A stretch of 64,000 bases of DNA from Planctomycetota bacterium (GCA_023432465.1 JAEYUO010000107.1:1-64000); one strand, 5' to 3'. Counted from the stretch's first letter, positions 8,840-18,323 are shown. Made by a program: numbers and translations. The notes: generated from the letters alone by a model not told the origin.

Positions 8840-10294
8840 TCATGCGTGCGATGCCGCGACCGAACCGGCCACGGGCTTCACCACCACGCTCACAGGCCGA
8901 TGCACCTCGACGATCAGCACATCGTCCTCGGGCGCACCGGCGCGGTGACGCGAGACCGCTCCGAGGATCGCGCGGATGCACTCCCGCTCCTTGGGCGCGC
9001 GCAGGCTCGCGAGCAGTCGCTGCAGGCCGACGACGCCGAGGTGACGTCCGAGGCCGTTGCGGGCCTCCAGCGCGCCATCCGTGAACGCGACCAGCGTGTC
9101 GCCCGGCGCGAATCGCTGCTGATGCACATCCGCTTCGAAGTCCCCCGCCGCGGCCGCCCCGAGCACCAGGGCGGTTGAATCCAGCTGTTCGAGTCTTCCA
9201 TCGGCGGTGCAGACAAACGCCGGCGGGTGGCCGCCGCTGGCATATTCAAGCAGATCGCGATTCGGGTCGATCCGGCAGCAGAACGCCGTCACATACACCG
9301 AGTGACCCGCGAGCGTCAGGTGCACGTAGCGGTTCAGGGCGCCCAGGATCTCGCCGGGCCCGGAGTATGGGTGCTCGGCGAAGAGCCGCTCGAGCTCGCC
9401 GTGCAGACGATTCACGGTGAGCGCGGCGGCGATCCCGTGCCCGGTGACATCGAATACGAGCAGATTCAGCGCGGGCATCGAGCCGTACGCGCTCGGCACG
9501 AACCGCGCGAAGAGATAATCGCCGCCGAGTTGCCGCATCGGTTCGTAGACATAGCGGAAGTGGACAGGGCCATCCTCGACCGGCGATGGGAACAGTGCCT
9601 CGTGGATGCGGCGGGCATCGACCAGTTCACGCCGCATCTCTGCATACCGGCCGCGAAGCGCGGCCGCGGCGACGCGATCGCGGAATCGGCTGTACCTCCA
9701 CCAGCAGACCGCGGCCCCGGGCACGCCGATGGCCGGCGATGCGGCGATGATGCCCAGGGCGATCCAGGGTGTCTGATAGGCCGTGATGATGGTCACGATG
9801 GCGTTCAGGATCAGCAGCGGGACCAGCGGCTGGATGCTCTCCCGCCACGTCCACGGCAGAAAAAAGCAGGCGAAGATGTGGGAGTAGAACATCCCCAGCA
9901 CGCTCGCGGCTCCGACATACGCCCGGGCCGTAGGGCTTGCGCCGCGCAGCGCCAGCAGCGCGCCGACGATGGTGATCACCCCGCTGGCGACGATCAACCA
10001 GTAGGCCAGGCGGAGGACATCGTGTTTGTCCATCTGCCGCTGAAACGCGCTTGCGAACGCTGCGCCGAAGATCGCGATCCCCGTGAGGTTCAACAGGATG
10101 TCGAACGGCGAGGTGAGCGAACTGACCGCGCTCGGCCCGGCGAAGAACCAGACCGTGAACCCGATCGCAAGGATCGCGAGTTTCAGACAGGCGACGACCG
10201 CGGTGTACCACAGAAATCTCGCGCGCAGCCACCGCTCGTGCTCGGCCTCGAACTCGTGCCGGAAGTCGGAGGTGTAGGAGAACGCGCTGGTCAT
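8840..10294 (-). CDS. membrane-anchored SpoIIE-type PP2C serine phosphatase
   Basis: Signalling phosphatase, probably acting on an anti-anti-sigma factor or other phosphoserine protein. From the ATG at 10294 (484 aa) there are six predicted membrane helices within the first 200 residues, then a short helical linker (RYAEMRRELVDARRIHEALFP). The cytoplasmic PP2C/SpoIIE domain follows: GGDYLFARF, DVTGHGIAAAL, the SGGHPPAF motif, FTDGALEARN and APEDDVLIVEV. The metal-binding aspartates (GGDY, DVTGHG, TDG, DD) are all present. A GTG at 10336 could extend it by 14 residues. It is convergent with the methyltransferase gene. No anti-sigma partner is encoded nearby, so the substrate is not known. Confidence 0.88.
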   Translation of the reverse strand: MTSAFSYTSDFRHEFEAEHERWLRARFLWYTAVVACLKLAILAIGFTVWFFAGPSAVSSLTSPFDILLNLTGIAIFGAAFASAFQRQMDKHDVLRLAYWLIVASGVITIVGALLALRGASPTARAYVGAASVLGMFYSHIFACFFLPWTWRESIQPLVPLLILNAIVTIITAYQTPWIALGIIAASPAIGVPGAAVCWWRYSRFRDRVAAAALRGRYAEMRRELVDARRIHEALFPSPVEDGPVHFRYVYEPMRQLGGDYLFARFVPSAYGSMPALNLLVFDVTGHGIAAALTVNRLHGELERLFAEHPYSGPGEILGALNRYVHLTLAGHSVYVTAFCCRIDPNRDLLEYASGGHPPAFVCTADGRLEQLDSTALVLGAAAAGDFEADVHQQRFAPGDTLVAFTDGALEARNGLGRHLGVVGLQRLLASLRAPKERECIRAILGAVSRHRAGAPEDDVLIVEVHRPVSVVVKPVAGSVAASHA

Positions 10295-10361
10295 GCTCGC
10301 CCGCGGAAAACTCCAACCCGGCACATGGTCCCGCACGCAGAACGCGGCGAGACGGCCTGTT

Positions 10362-10967
10362 CTACCCGGCTCTGCTGGCCCCGGGCACCCATTTCACATC
10401 CTTCTCGCCGTCGTCGTTCGCCACGCGTGAGAGGACAAAAAGCAAATCGCTCAGCCGATTGAGATACCGGACAGTCTCCGAGTTGGTCGCAGACTCCCCA
10501 GTCTGGACGGCAAGGACGACGGTCATCCGCTCGGCCCGCCGGCTGATCGTCCGGGCAAGATGCAGCGCGGCCGACAGGGGACAACCCCCGGGCAGGACAA
10601 AGCTGTCCAGCGGTTTGAGCCGGTCGTTGAAGCGGTCGATCGTGCGTTCCAGCCGCTGCGTCTGGGCAGGGAGCACGCGGAGCCGCTCGCCGGGCTTCTC
10701 CTCCGGACCGATGGGGCAGCAGAGATCCGCGCCGACATCGAAGAGATCGTTCTGGATGACACGCAGCAGCGCGGCGATTTCCCCAGCCTGCGCGACCTGC
10801 GGTGATCGCTCGGCCTCGACCACGCACAGGCCGATGGCGGCGTTGGCTTCATCGACGGTGCCGTACGCCTCGACGCGGGGGTCCGCCTTGGGGACGCGGC
10901 TCCCATCCCCCAGCCCGGTGGTGCCGTCGTCGCCGGTCCGCGTGTAGATCTTCGTAAGCCGTACCAT
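10362..10967 (-). CDS. pduO: PduO-type cob(I)alamin adenosyltransferase
   Basis: Transfers the adenosyl group of ATP to cob(I)alamin, giving coenzyme B12. The 201-aa protein has the family's N-terminal ATP-binding signature TKIYTRTGDDGTTGLGDGSR, then the YGTVDEANAAIGLC helix, and the C-terminal NRLSDLLFVLSRVAN block. These mark the PduO/MMAB type and not CobA or EutT. There is no Shine-Dalgarno sequence; TAAACT lies 6 nt before the ATG. Divergent from recJ with 94 bp between the starts. Adenosylcobalamin would serve, for example, methylmalonyl-CoA mutase, which fits the propionyl-CoA genes elsewhere in the window, but no mutase is seen here. Confidence 0.93.
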   Translation of the reverse strand: MVRLTKIYTRTGDDGTTGLGDGSRVPKADPRVEAYGTVDEANAAIGLCVVEAERSPQVAQAGEIAALLRVIQNDLFDVGADLCCPIGPEEKPGERLRVLPAQTQRLERTIDRFNDRLKPLDSFVLPGGCPLSAALHLARTISRRAERMTVVLAVQTGESATNSETVRYLNRLSDLLFVLSRVANDDGEKDVKWVPGASRAG

Positions 10968-10973
10968 GCCCTC

Positions 10974-10979
10974 AGTTTA
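10974..10979 (-). promoter_or_regulatory. -10-like TANNNT box of the adenosyltransferase gene
   Basis: On the minus strand TAAACT ends 6 nt before the ATG at 10967, with no Shine-Dalgarno sequence. This is consistent with a leaderless transcript. Confidence 0.5.
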
Positions 10980-11047
10980 CTACATCGCCGTGCTGGAGGA
11001 GACACCCTCTTTGAGGCTTTCTGATCGCAGACGGTGAGCAGATCGGG

Positions 11048-11053
11048 TAGGAT
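11048..11053 (+). promoter_or_regulatory. -10-like TANNNT box of recJ
   Basis: TAGGAT ends 8 nt before the GTG of recJ, and no Shine-Dalgarno sequence is present. Confidence 0.45.
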
Positions 11054-11061
11054 GCCCGCCT

Positions 11062-12825
11062 GTGAACGGACTCACCTGCCGCTGGACATTTCGAGGACCC
11101 CCGACCGCCCGGATCGCGGGAGTTTCCGCGCTGGTTGACCGCGTGCTGCTGGCCCGGGGCATCGACCCCTCAACGGCAAGCGAGTTCCTCGATCCGCGGC
11201 TGGTGCACCTGCACGATCCATCCCTCATCCCCGACATGGATCGGGCGGCCGCGAGGCTGTTGGAGGCGCTCAAGTCCGGGCAGACCATCGCCATCTATGG
11301 CGACTACGACGTCGACGGGATCACGGCGACGGCGATGCTGTATCACACACTGGGCGCGATCGCGCCTGAGTCCCTCCGCGATCGCGTGATCACCTACGTG
11401 CCGCATCGCATCGATGAGGGGTATGGGCTCAACGCGGATGCGATCTCCGAGCTTGCTCGTCGCGGGGCAAGCGTCATCGTGTCGGTCGACTGCGGCGTGA
11501 CGGCGATCGAGCCCGCCCGCCGTGCCCGCGAGGAAGGCGTCGATCTGATCATCACCGATCACCACAACGCGCCGGCCGACGGTCAGCCGTTGCCCGACGC
11601 CTACGCGATCGTTCACCCGCGGAGGCCGGGGTCGGCGTACCCGTTTGGCGAGCTCTCCGGCGCGGGCGTGGCGTACAAGCTGGCCTGGCGCCTCGCGACG
11701 ATGCACGAACGCTCATCGCGTCTCTCGGCAGCGATGCGAACACTCCTGATCGATCTGCTCGCGTTCGCCGCGCTGGGCACGATCGCGGATGTGGTTCCGC
11801 TGGTCGGCGAGAACCGCGTCATCGCGAGATTCGGTCTCGGGCGGATCAAGCATTCCCCGTTCATCGGGTTGCGTGCGCTGGTCGAGGCCTCCGGCCTCGG
11901 CGGCGACAAGGTGGACACGATGGATGTGGGCTTCAAGCTCGCGCCGCGTCTGAATGCGGCGGGGCGCATGGGCCACGCCAAGGACGCGATGGAACTCTTC
12001 ACGACCGCCGGTCCGGAGCGGGCCAAGGAGATCGCCCGCGAACTCACCTCGAAGAACAACGAGCGGCGGCAGGTCGAGAGGGCGATCTTCGAGCAGGCGA
12101 TGCAGTTGGCCGAGGAAGCGGGGATGACTTCGCCCGACCGGCGCGCGGTCGTCCTCGCGCACGAGGACTGGCACGCGGGGGTCGTCGGCATCGTGTGCTC
12201 GCGCATGGTCGATCGGTTCGCGAGGCCGACAATCCTCATGCAGAAGCGCGATGGCCAGTGTCATGGCTCGGGGCGTTCGATCGATGGCTTCAACCTTCAC
12301 GGCGGGCTTGTGAGCTGCGCGGCATACCTCGACAAGTTTGGCGGGCACGACATGGCCGTCGGGCTGCACCTCTCTGAATCGAGCCTCGCGGCCTTTGCCG
12401 AGGCGTTCATCGAGCACGCCAACCTTCATATCGGTGAGGACATGCTCCGCCCGCTGCTCACCGCGGACTGCGAGGCCGGGCTGGATGAGCTCACGCCCGA
12501 GCTTGTGCGGGGCCTGGAACGCCTCGAGCCGTTCGGCCGCGACAATCCTGAAGTGGCCGTCGTCGTCCGGAATGTCCGCCTTCTCGGCCCGCCCAAGACC
12601 TTCGGAAGCAACGCCAAGCACCTGTCGCTCACGCTCACGGCGCCAAACGCGGCGGATGGACGCGGGACTGCCCGAACCATCCGCGCGATCGGTTGGGACT
12701 GGGCGGAGCACGCTCCGAAGCTCGCGGCGGGCGCGATGGTGGACCTGCTGGTCAAGCCCGCGATCAACACGTTCAACGGCCGTACAACGGTTGAGCCGCT
12801 GATCGAAGATGTTCGGATCGTTTGA
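11062..12825 (+). CDS. recJ: single-stranded-DNA-specific 5'-3' exonuclease RecJ
   Basis: DNA repair and recombination exonuclease of the DHH family. The 587-aa protein, a normal length, contains IAIYGDYDVDGITATAML (motif I), SVDCGVTA (motif II) and LIITDHHNAP (DHH motif III). Next come HPRRPGSAYPFGELSGAGVAYK-type sequence and the DHHA1 region with HGSGRSIDGFNLHGGL and FGGHDMAVGL. A C-terminal OB-like region ends the protein. The start is a GTG whose only upstream signal is a TAGGAT box 8 nt before it. Followed after 12 nt by the EEP-family gene. Confidence 0.96.
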   Translation: MNGLTCRWTFRGPPTARIAGVSALVDRVLLARGIDPSTASEFLDPRLVHLHDPSLIPDMDRAAARLLEALKSGQTIAIYGDYDVDGITATAMLYHTLGAIAPESLRDRVITYVPHRIDEGYGLNADAISELARRGASVIVSVDCGVTAIEPARRAREEGVDLIITDHHNAPADGQPLPDAYAIVHPRRPGSAYPFGELSGAGVAYKLAWRLATMHERSSRLSAAMRTLLIDLLAFAALGTIADVVPLVGENRVIARFGLGRIKHSPFIGLRALVEASGLGGDKVDTMDVGFKLAPRLNAAGRMGHAKDAMELFTTAGPERAKEIARELTSKNNERRQVERAIFEQAMQLAEEAGMTSPDRRAVVLAHEDWHAGVVGIVCSRMVDRFARPTILMQKRDGQCHGSGRSIDGFNLHGGLVSCAAYLDKFGGHDMAVGLHLSESSLAAFAEAFIEHANLHIGEDMLRPLLTADCEAGLDELTPELVRGLERLEPFGRDNPEVAVVVRNVRLLGPPKTFGSNAKHLSLTLTAPNAADGRGTARTIRAIGWDWAEHAPKLAAGAMVDLLVKPAINTFNGRTTVEPLIEDVRIV

Positions 12826-12837
12826 ACGGAGGGACTC

Positions 12838-13833
12838 ATGGTCCGATTCATGGCCGTTCTGGTTGCGATGGGCGTTCTTGGCTGCCTCCTCGGCTTGGCC
12901 TCGCCCCCTGCTGGCGCGCCAAAGAGTGCACCGGGCGCGACGCCCCCCGAGACTGATGCTGCGGCTTTCATCGTGATGTCGTTCAACATCCGTTACGGCA
13001 CCGCCAACGATGGCGAGAACGCCTGGCCGAAGCGCAGGCAGATGGTGATCGACCGCATTCGAGCGAGCGAGGCCGATGTTGTCGGGCTCCAAGAGGCTCT
13101 CAAGCCTCAGATCGATGAACTGCTCGCGGCCATGCCCGAGTACGCCTCCGTCGGTGTCGGACGCGATAACGGCAAGACCCGCGGTGAGCACTGCGCGATC
13201 CTGTATCGGCGTGAGGGATTAAGCATTCAACCGGTGAGCGGTTCGGTCGGAAACAAGCCCTCGCCGGGGAGCGGGGACTTCTGGTACTCCGACACGCCCG
13301 GAACACCTGGCTCCAAGTCCTGGGGGAACAACATCACCCGCATCTGCTCGTGGGCGCGGTTTGTGCGAACGGGCACGGAGCAGGCGTTCTTCGTCTTCAA
13401 TACCCACCTGGATCACGAGTCACAGCCCTCCCGCGAGAAGAGCGTGTTGCTGCTCAAGGATCGAATTGCCCGCCGCGGCGGCAGAGAGCCCGTGATCGTG
13501 ATGGGCGACTTCAACGCGGGCGAACAGAACCCGGCGATCGTGACGATGCGGCGCGTGGATCAGCCGGACGATGCGGAAGATCCAGCCTGCCCGCCACTCC
13601 GCGACTCATTTCGGGTTGTGCATCCCGATGAGAAACGGGTAGGGACGTTCAATGCCTTCAAGGGCATCAGCACGGGCGAGAAGATTGACTACATCTTCGT
13701 TGATGACGGCTGGGATGTGGTCGATGCCGCAATCGACTTCACGATGCCCGATGGCCGCTGCCCTTCGGACCATTTCCCCGTGATCGCAGCGCTTCGCCCC
13801 AAGTCCGCTGCGACTGCCGATCCGAAGCCATGA
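12838..13833 (+). CDS. exported endonuclease/exonuclease/phosphatase-family hydrolase
   Basis: Protein of 331 aa in the EEP (DNase I-like) fold, which includes nucleases, sphingomyelinases and inositol phosphatases; the substrate is not predictable. After a signal peptide (hydrophobic residues about 5-25) come VMSFNIRYGT, VGLQEAL (catalytic Glu), FVFNTHLDHES, VMGDFNAG and CPSDHFPVIA. These supply the metal and catalytic residues Asn, Glu, His, Asp/Asn and the terminal Asp-His pair. VLGC near residue 15 could be a lipobox, but position -2 is Leu, so cleavage after AGA is also possible. The ATG has GGAGG a few bases upstream. It lies 12 nt after recJ, and its stop overlaps the ATG of rsmH (ATGA). 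Confidence 0.9.
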   Translation: MVRFMAVLVAMGVLGCLLGLASPPAGAPKSAPGATPPETDAAAFIVMSFNIRYGTANDGENAWPKRRQMVIDRIRASEADVVGLQEALKPQIDELLAAMPEYASVGVGRDNGKTRGEHCAILYRREGLSIQPVSGSVGNKPSPGSGDFWYSDTPGTPGSKSWGNNITRICSWARFVRTGTEQAFFVFNTHLDHESQPSREKSVLLLKDRIARRGGREPVIVMGDFNAGEQNPAIVTMRRVDQPDDAEDPACPPLRDSFRVVHPDEKRVGTFNAFKGISTGEKIDYIFVDDGWDVVDAAIDFTMPDGRCPSDHFPVIAALRPKSAATADPKP

Positions 13834-14768
13834 CCGCACAAGGCGATCACATCCCGGTCCTCATGGACGCCGTACTGCGCACGCTCGACCCGCGTCCCGG
13901 CGACACGGTTCTGGATTGCACCGCCGGCCTGGGCGGCCATGCTGAGGCGATGGCCCGGCGGATCGGTCCCACCGGCACACTGGTGCTGTTCGATGTCGAT
14001 GCGAGCAACCTGTCCCGCGCCAGCCAGCGAGTGCTCGCACTCCCTGAGCCTCCTCGCGTCATCGCGCTGCACTCAGCCTTTTCCGCAGCGGCAAGGCTCG
14101 CGCAAGAGCACGAGTTGATCGTCGATGTCCTTTTGGCAGATCTGGGTTTCTCATCCAATCAGATCAGCGACACGGCGCGGGGGTTCAGCTTCCAGCGCGA
14201 GGGCCCGCTGGACATGCGGCTCGATCCGTCCTCGCCAATCTCGGCGGCGGACCTTGTCAACACCCTCCCCGAGCGCGAGCTGGCCCGCATCATCTTTGAG
14301 TACGGCGAGGATCCGGCGGCGCGGCGCATCGCCTCGGCGATTGTCCGCGCGCGAGCGGCAGGTCCCCTCACGACCACCAGCCAACTGGCCGCGACGGTGC
14401 ACGGTGTCGCGGGGAAGCCGGGTGGCAGGTCGCCGATCGATCCGGCAACCAAGACGTTCCAGGCGTTCCGGATCGCCGTGAACGATGAGCTGGGTCATCT
14501 CGATGCCCTGCTCTCGTCCATTCGGCGGGCGGCGGAGATCGGCCGGACGACCTGGCTGCGGAACGAGCCCGGCCGCGGTGCGCGGATCGGCATCATCTCG
14601 TTCCACTCGCTGGAGGATCGCCCGGTCAAGAGGGTCTTTTCGTCCCTCTCCGCCGCGGGCTTGGCGACGGCGATCGAACGCGGGGCGATCCAGGCTGACG
14701 AAGCCGAACTCGCCGCCAATCCGCGCGCGAGGTCCGCCAAGCTGCGTGCAGTGCGGCTGGGCGGATGA
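13830..14768 (+). CDS. rsmH: 16S rRNA (cytosine(1402)-N4)-methyltransferase RsmH (MraW)
   Basis: Methylates N4 of C1402 in the decoding centre of 16S rRNA. The 312-aa protein has HIPVLMDAVL at the start and the SAM-binding motif VLDCTAGLGGHAEAM. It also has LADLGFSSNQ, the family signature GFSFQREGPLDMRLDP, and the C-terminal FHSLEDRPVKRVF. In most bacteria this gene heads the division and cell-wall (dcw) cluster, and here it precedes LysM, FtsL-like and penicillin-binding protein genes. It is translationally coupled to the preceding hydrolase gene by an ATGA overlap. Confidence 0.96.
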   Translation: MTAQGDHIPVLMDAVLRTLDPRPGDTVLDCTAGLGGHAEAMARRIGPTGTLVLFDVDASNLSRASQRVLALPEPPRVIALHSAFSAAARLAQEHELIVDVLLADLGFSSNQISDTARGFSFQREGPLDMRLDPSSPISAADLVNTLPERELARIIFEYGEDPAARRIASAIVRARAAGPLTTTSQLAATVHGVAGKPGGRSPIDPATKTFQAFRIAVNDELGHLDALLSSIRRAAEIGRTTWLRNEPGRGARIGIISFHSLEDRPVKRVFSSLSAAGLATAIERGAIQADEAELAANPRARSAKLRAVRLGG

Positions 14769-14903
14769 CGAACGGAGTCTGTACAATGTCCGAACTTGGG
14801 CCCAAACACGGGTTCAGGCGCGCTCTTTGAAGCCGGAGCGGCCAGAACGCCGAGTCAATCAACCCAAGACACTTCGACACGCACTCGCAGCAAGGATGCA
14901 GCA

Positions 14904-15887
14904 GTGACCCGGGAACACAAGCTCGCTCTCATTGTCGGTTTTTCGCTGGTCCTCATTGTGGGTGTGCTGATCAGCGACCACTTCTCGCCCGCACGGACCC
15001 AGGATGTTTCCGCTGGCGCGATGTCGGCGGGAACCCCGGTGAAGTTCGGCAGTTCGCCCGATGGCCTTCGCGTCCCTGCGGAGCCCTCCTCGCGGCCCGT
15101 TCTTCCCGAAGCGCTGGCGTCTCACAACGTCGCCAACAAACTGCCGGAGCAGCCGAGCTATCAGCCCCCCGCGCCGACCACCCCGGAGCCCTCGGCCCCG
15201 GTCGAACTCGTCATGGGAAGCCGAGAGGCCGAGACCGTCCCCGACCCCTTGCGTTCTGACTTTGAAGCTGCGACGGGCGCGTTTGGAGAGCGATTCGCGG
15301 CAGGATCGGGTAGCGAATCCCCAGAATCGGGCATTCCCAAGATCGGGCCCAACTCTGTCCTCACGAAGCCCGTCGAGCGCGTGGTGCCGCCCCTCACGCC
15401 CCCGACGAACGGCAAGCCGTATTCCTCGGGTGCGATGAGTCGTTACACGATTCAAGAGGGCGACTCCATCTATCGAATCGCCGCCAATCAATACGGTGAC
15501 GGGAACCTCTGGACCCGTGTTCGCGAGTTCAACCCGGGCAAGATCGGCAGTCGCGGCGAGCTTCGCGAGGGAATCGTGATCGAGCTTCCGCCCAAGGATG
15601 TGCTCACAGGCCAGGCCATCCTGCCGCCCCCCGGGGTTCGTCCCCAGTCTGACCCTGCCGCACCCCGCACCGCCCCGAGCCAGGCCGATTCGCCGCAGAA
15701 GCGAGAGAACTCGGCTCCCGGGTTCACGGTGTATGTCGTGCAGCGCGGGGATGAGCTCGGCCTGGTCGCGAAGAAGACGCTCGGTTCCGTGAAGCGCTGG
15801 CCCGAGATCGCCGCGCTCAACAAGGATGTCCTTCCTGATCCGGACTCCCTGACGGCGGGCATGAAGCTCCGCATCCCCTCGAGGTGA
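14904..15887 (+). CDS. single-pass membrane protein with two LysM domains
   Basis: The protein has 327 aa when started at the GTG at 14904, which has AAGGA upstream; the frame is open back to a TTG at 14796. An N-terminal membrane helix (HKLALIVGFSLVLIVGVLIS) is followed by a Pro/Ser-rich spacer. Then come two LysM modules, YTIQEGDSIYRIAANQYGDG...IELPP and YVVQRGDELGLVAKKTLGS...LRIP. LysM domains bind N-acetylglucosamine in peptidoglycan. Its place between rsmH and the FtsL-like gene suggests a role in septal or lateral wall synthesis. It is 4 nt from the next start. A LysM gene at this position is not part of the standard dcw order. Confidence 0.85.
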   Translation: MTREHKLALIVGFSLVLIVGVLISDHFSPARTQDVSAGAMSAGTPVKFGSSPDGLRVPAEPSSRPVLPEALASHNVANKLPEQPSYQPPAPTTPEPSAPVELVMGSREAETVPDPLRSDFEAATGAFGERFAAGSGSESPESGIPKIGPNSVLTKPVERVVPPLTPPTNGKPYSSGAMSRYTIQEGDSIYRIAANQYGDGNLWTRVREFNPGKIGSRGELREGIVIELPPKDVLTGQAILPPPGVRPQSDPAAPRTAPSQADSPQKRENSAPGFTVYVVQRGDELGLVAKKTLGSVKRWPEIAALNKDVLPDPDSLTAGMKLRIPSR

Positions 15888-15891
15888 TCGC

Positions 15892-16203
15892 GTGTTCGGC
15901 AAGCTCGTGTTCCTCATCCTGACTGTCGGCATCATTGCCGGGGTGCTGCTGGTGAACCGCCAGCTCCGTATCCAGTCTGCGCACGAGCTCGCTGATGCTC
16001 AGCGTCGCGTCGCTCAGCACGACCGGACGCTTTGGCGGCTGCGAGCCGAGATCGCCGGGCGTGTCACGCCCGAGCGGGTTCAGGCCGCGGCTTCTCGTCT
16101 CGGCAAGCTGGTGCCGATCTCGCACGATCGCTATCTCGAACTTGTCCAGCGCGAGCAGGAACGGGCGGCGCAGGATGCAATCGCCCTTTCCGATCTCCAC
16201 TGA
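15892..16203 (+). CDS. FtsL-like small bitopic membrane protein
   Basis: Small protein of 103 aa with one N-terminal membrane helix (about 4-22, LVFLILTVGIIAGVLLV). A helical, heptad-rich region follows (about 25-95, rich in Ala, Arg and Glu), the layout of FtsL/DivIC-type division proteins. FtsL sequences are poorly conserved, so the call rests on size, topology and position between rsmH and a class B penicillin-binding protein. The GTG start lies 4 nt after the LysM gene stop. It would act in the periplasm as a partner of the transpeptidase. Confidence 0.7.
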   Translation: MFGKLVFLILTVGIIAGVLLVNRQLRIQSAHELADAQRRVAQHDRTLWRLRAEIAGRVTPERVQAAASRLGKLVPISHDRYLELVQREQERAAQDAIALSDLH

Positions 16204-16277
16204 CCGCTCTCTTAGGGGGAGCTCCCCTCCGTCTCCGCGCCCCCGCTCTGCCTAAACCACTGCGCCGAAGGGATTGC

Positions 16278-18314
16278 ATGGACGCCGCCCACACCGATCG
16301 TGACGCGTCAGCTGCCTTGACAGAAGTTCTACCGGACCTGTCCGAGGCGATGGAGTCCGATGCGACTCCCGCAGCTCGCATCGACCGCGTCGCGCTGTTC
16401 TCGATCTCGGTGATCTGTGTGCTGCTGGGCCTCATGTTCGCCCGAGTGGTGCAGCTCCAGGTCGCCCCCGGCGTCGTGCTGGCATCGCATGGCGGGAGCC
16501 GCGTCTCGGCGAGGCCGGAGCCCGGTGTTCGTGGAGACGTCCTGGACCGCCGCGGCCGGCCGCTGGCGATCACCCGCTTTGCATTCCGCGTGTTCATCGA
16601 CCCGGTTGATTTTCCCAATCCTCCCGAAGAGGCCGTGCAGAAGCTCGCCGAGGCGACCGACATCCCGTTCGAGGAGATCATGCGGCGGCTGGCCCCCAAG
16701 CTCGCCGAGAACGAGAAGCTCCTGGCGGCGGAGAACGACAACGACCCGTGGACCGAGGCGGACAAGCCGCTCACCCGGTATGTCGCGCTCAACTTCGGAC
16801 CCAACGCGGGTGCACTGGAGGACTGGCGCATCGATGTCGTGAAGGGGCTCAAGCTCCCCGGCGTACACCTGGAGACCCGCCAGCTCCGCGAGACCCCTGC
16901 CGACGAACTCATGGCGGGCCTGCTGGGCAAGGTCGGGGTCGATCACGTCGGCCTGCTCGGTGTCGAGAAGATGGTCAACAACGAGGCCGCGCCGACACCC
17001 GGCCGGATCGAGTATGTCCGCGATGCCAAGGGCCGTCCGCTCTGGGTGAGCGCCCATGGCTATGCCGCGCCGCAGCGCGGGCAGGATGTCCGCCTGTCGC
17101 TCGATCTTGAAGTGCAGCGGATTGTGCTGGAGGAAGTCCGCCGCGGCGTCGAGGAAGCAGATGCCGCGGGCGGTCGCGCGGTGGTCATGGACCCCCGGAC
17201 CGGCGAGGTGCTTGCGCTTGCGGATGTGCTTCGCCCTGTGCCGGGCGCTGTGCAGTACAAGTGGGATGTGCCCATCGGCCAGGAACCCGGCGGTCGTCCC
17301 CGATATGTCACGATCAACGTTGATCCTTCCGGCGCAAAGGAAGCATCCCTGGCGCGGAACCGCTGTGTCGAGGATGTCTATGAGCCGGGCTCGACGTTCA
17401 AGTCGTTCATGTGGGCGGTCGCGACCGAGGCCGGGGCATCTCACCTCGAAGAAGAGATCGACACGGAGGGCGGCACTTGGCGCACGCCGTACGGCCGACC
17501 GGTGAACGATGTCACGACGCGCGAGATGATGACCTGGCGCGAGGTGCTGGTGAACTCCTCGAACATCGGCATGGTGAAGGTCACCAGCCGCATGAGCTTT
17601 GAGGACCTGCGCGATGGGGTTCTTCGATTCGGCTTTGGGAAGCGGACCGGCATCGGCCTGCCGGGCGAATCGACCGGTCTGGTCACCAGCATGAAGAACT
17701 GGTCCAAGTACTCCCAGACCTCCGTCGCCATGGGGCATGAGGTCGCTGTGACGCCCATCCAGATGGTGCGGGCGTTCTCCGCGTTCGCACGCCCAGGGGA
17801 GCTGGCGGGGACCCTCCCCCCGATTACGCTTCGGGCTGTCCCGGCGGATGCTCCCGGCGGGGGCGTCGCCACGGGCGTTCGCGTGCTGCCGCAGCACATC
17901 GCCGAAGTGGCCCGCGACACGATGCGCGGTGTCACCAGCAACCTCGATCGGCGGATCACCACACGCGACCAGTCGGTCCACCTTCGCTACGAGGCGTTCG
18001 GCAAGTCGGGCACGGCGGAGATCCCGCTTGGTCCCCCGCCCCCGGGCAAGCGCCGTCCCAAGGGCTCGGATGGCTACTTCCAGGGGCAGTACAACTCGTC
18101 ATTCATCGCGGGTGGCCCGGTCGAGGATCCGCGAGTCGTCGTGCTGGTCGTGATCGACGACCCGGGTCCCAGCCTCGTTGCCTCGAGGCGGCACTATGGT
18201 GCGGCGACCGCAGGGCCGGTGGTGCGACGGATCATGGAGCGGACGCTGTCATACCTGGGCGTGCCTGCCTCCCACCCCACCGCGGGCGGGGATACGGTCG
18301 CGCAGGCGAACTGA
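16278..18314 (+). CDS. class B penicillin-binding protein (FtsI/PBP2-like transpeptidase)
   Basis: Peptidoglycan DD-transpeptidase, membrane-anchored with its catalytic domain in the periplasm. From the ATG at 16278 (678 aa, AAGGG upstream) there is one membrane helix at about 38-60. The dimerisation/pedestal region follows (RPEPGVRGDVLDRRGRPLA), then the transpeptidase domain. Ser372 and Lys375 form the SxxK motif (PGSTFKS), Ser427-Ser428-Asn429 the SxN motif and Lys576-Ser-Gly-Thr the KSG motif. No PASTA domains are present. Many planctomycetes have lost parts of the division machinery, so a complete class B enzyme beside rsmH and an FtsL-like gene is of interest. The next gene converges on it. 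Confidence 0.93.
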   Translation: MDAAHTDRDASAALTEVLPDLSEAMESDATPAARIDRVALFSISVICVLLGLMFARVVQLQVAPGVVLASHGGSRVSARPEPGVRGDVLDRRGRPLAITRFAFRVFIDPVDFPNPPEEAVQKLAEATDIPFEEIMRRLAPKLAENEKLLAAENDNDPWTEADKPLTRYVALNFGPNAGALEDWRIDVVKGLKLPGVHLETRQLRETPADELMAGLLGKVGVDHVGLLGVEKMVNNEAAPTPGRIEYVRDAKGRPLWVSAHGYAAPQRGQDVRLSLDLEVQRIVLEEVRRGVEEADAAGGRAVVMDPRTGEVLALADVLRPVPGAVQYKWDVPIGQEPGGRPRYVTINVDPSGAKEASLARNRCVEDVYEPGSTFKSFMWAVATEAGASHLEEEIDTEGGTWRTPYGRPVNDVTTREMMTWREVLVNSSNIGMVKVTSRMSFEDLRDGVLRFGFGKRTGIGLPGESTGLVTSMKNWSKYSQTSVAMGHEVAVTPIQMVRAFSAFARPGELAGTLPPITLRAVPADAPGGGVATGVRVLPQHIAEVARDTMRGVTSNLDRRITTRDQSVHLRYEAFGKSGTAEIPLGPPPPGKRRPKGSDGYFQGQYNSSFIAGGPVEDPRVVVLVVIDDPGPSLVASRRHYGAATAGPVVRRIMERTLSYLGVPASHPTAGGDTVAQAN

Positions 18315-18323
18315 GCCGACGAC

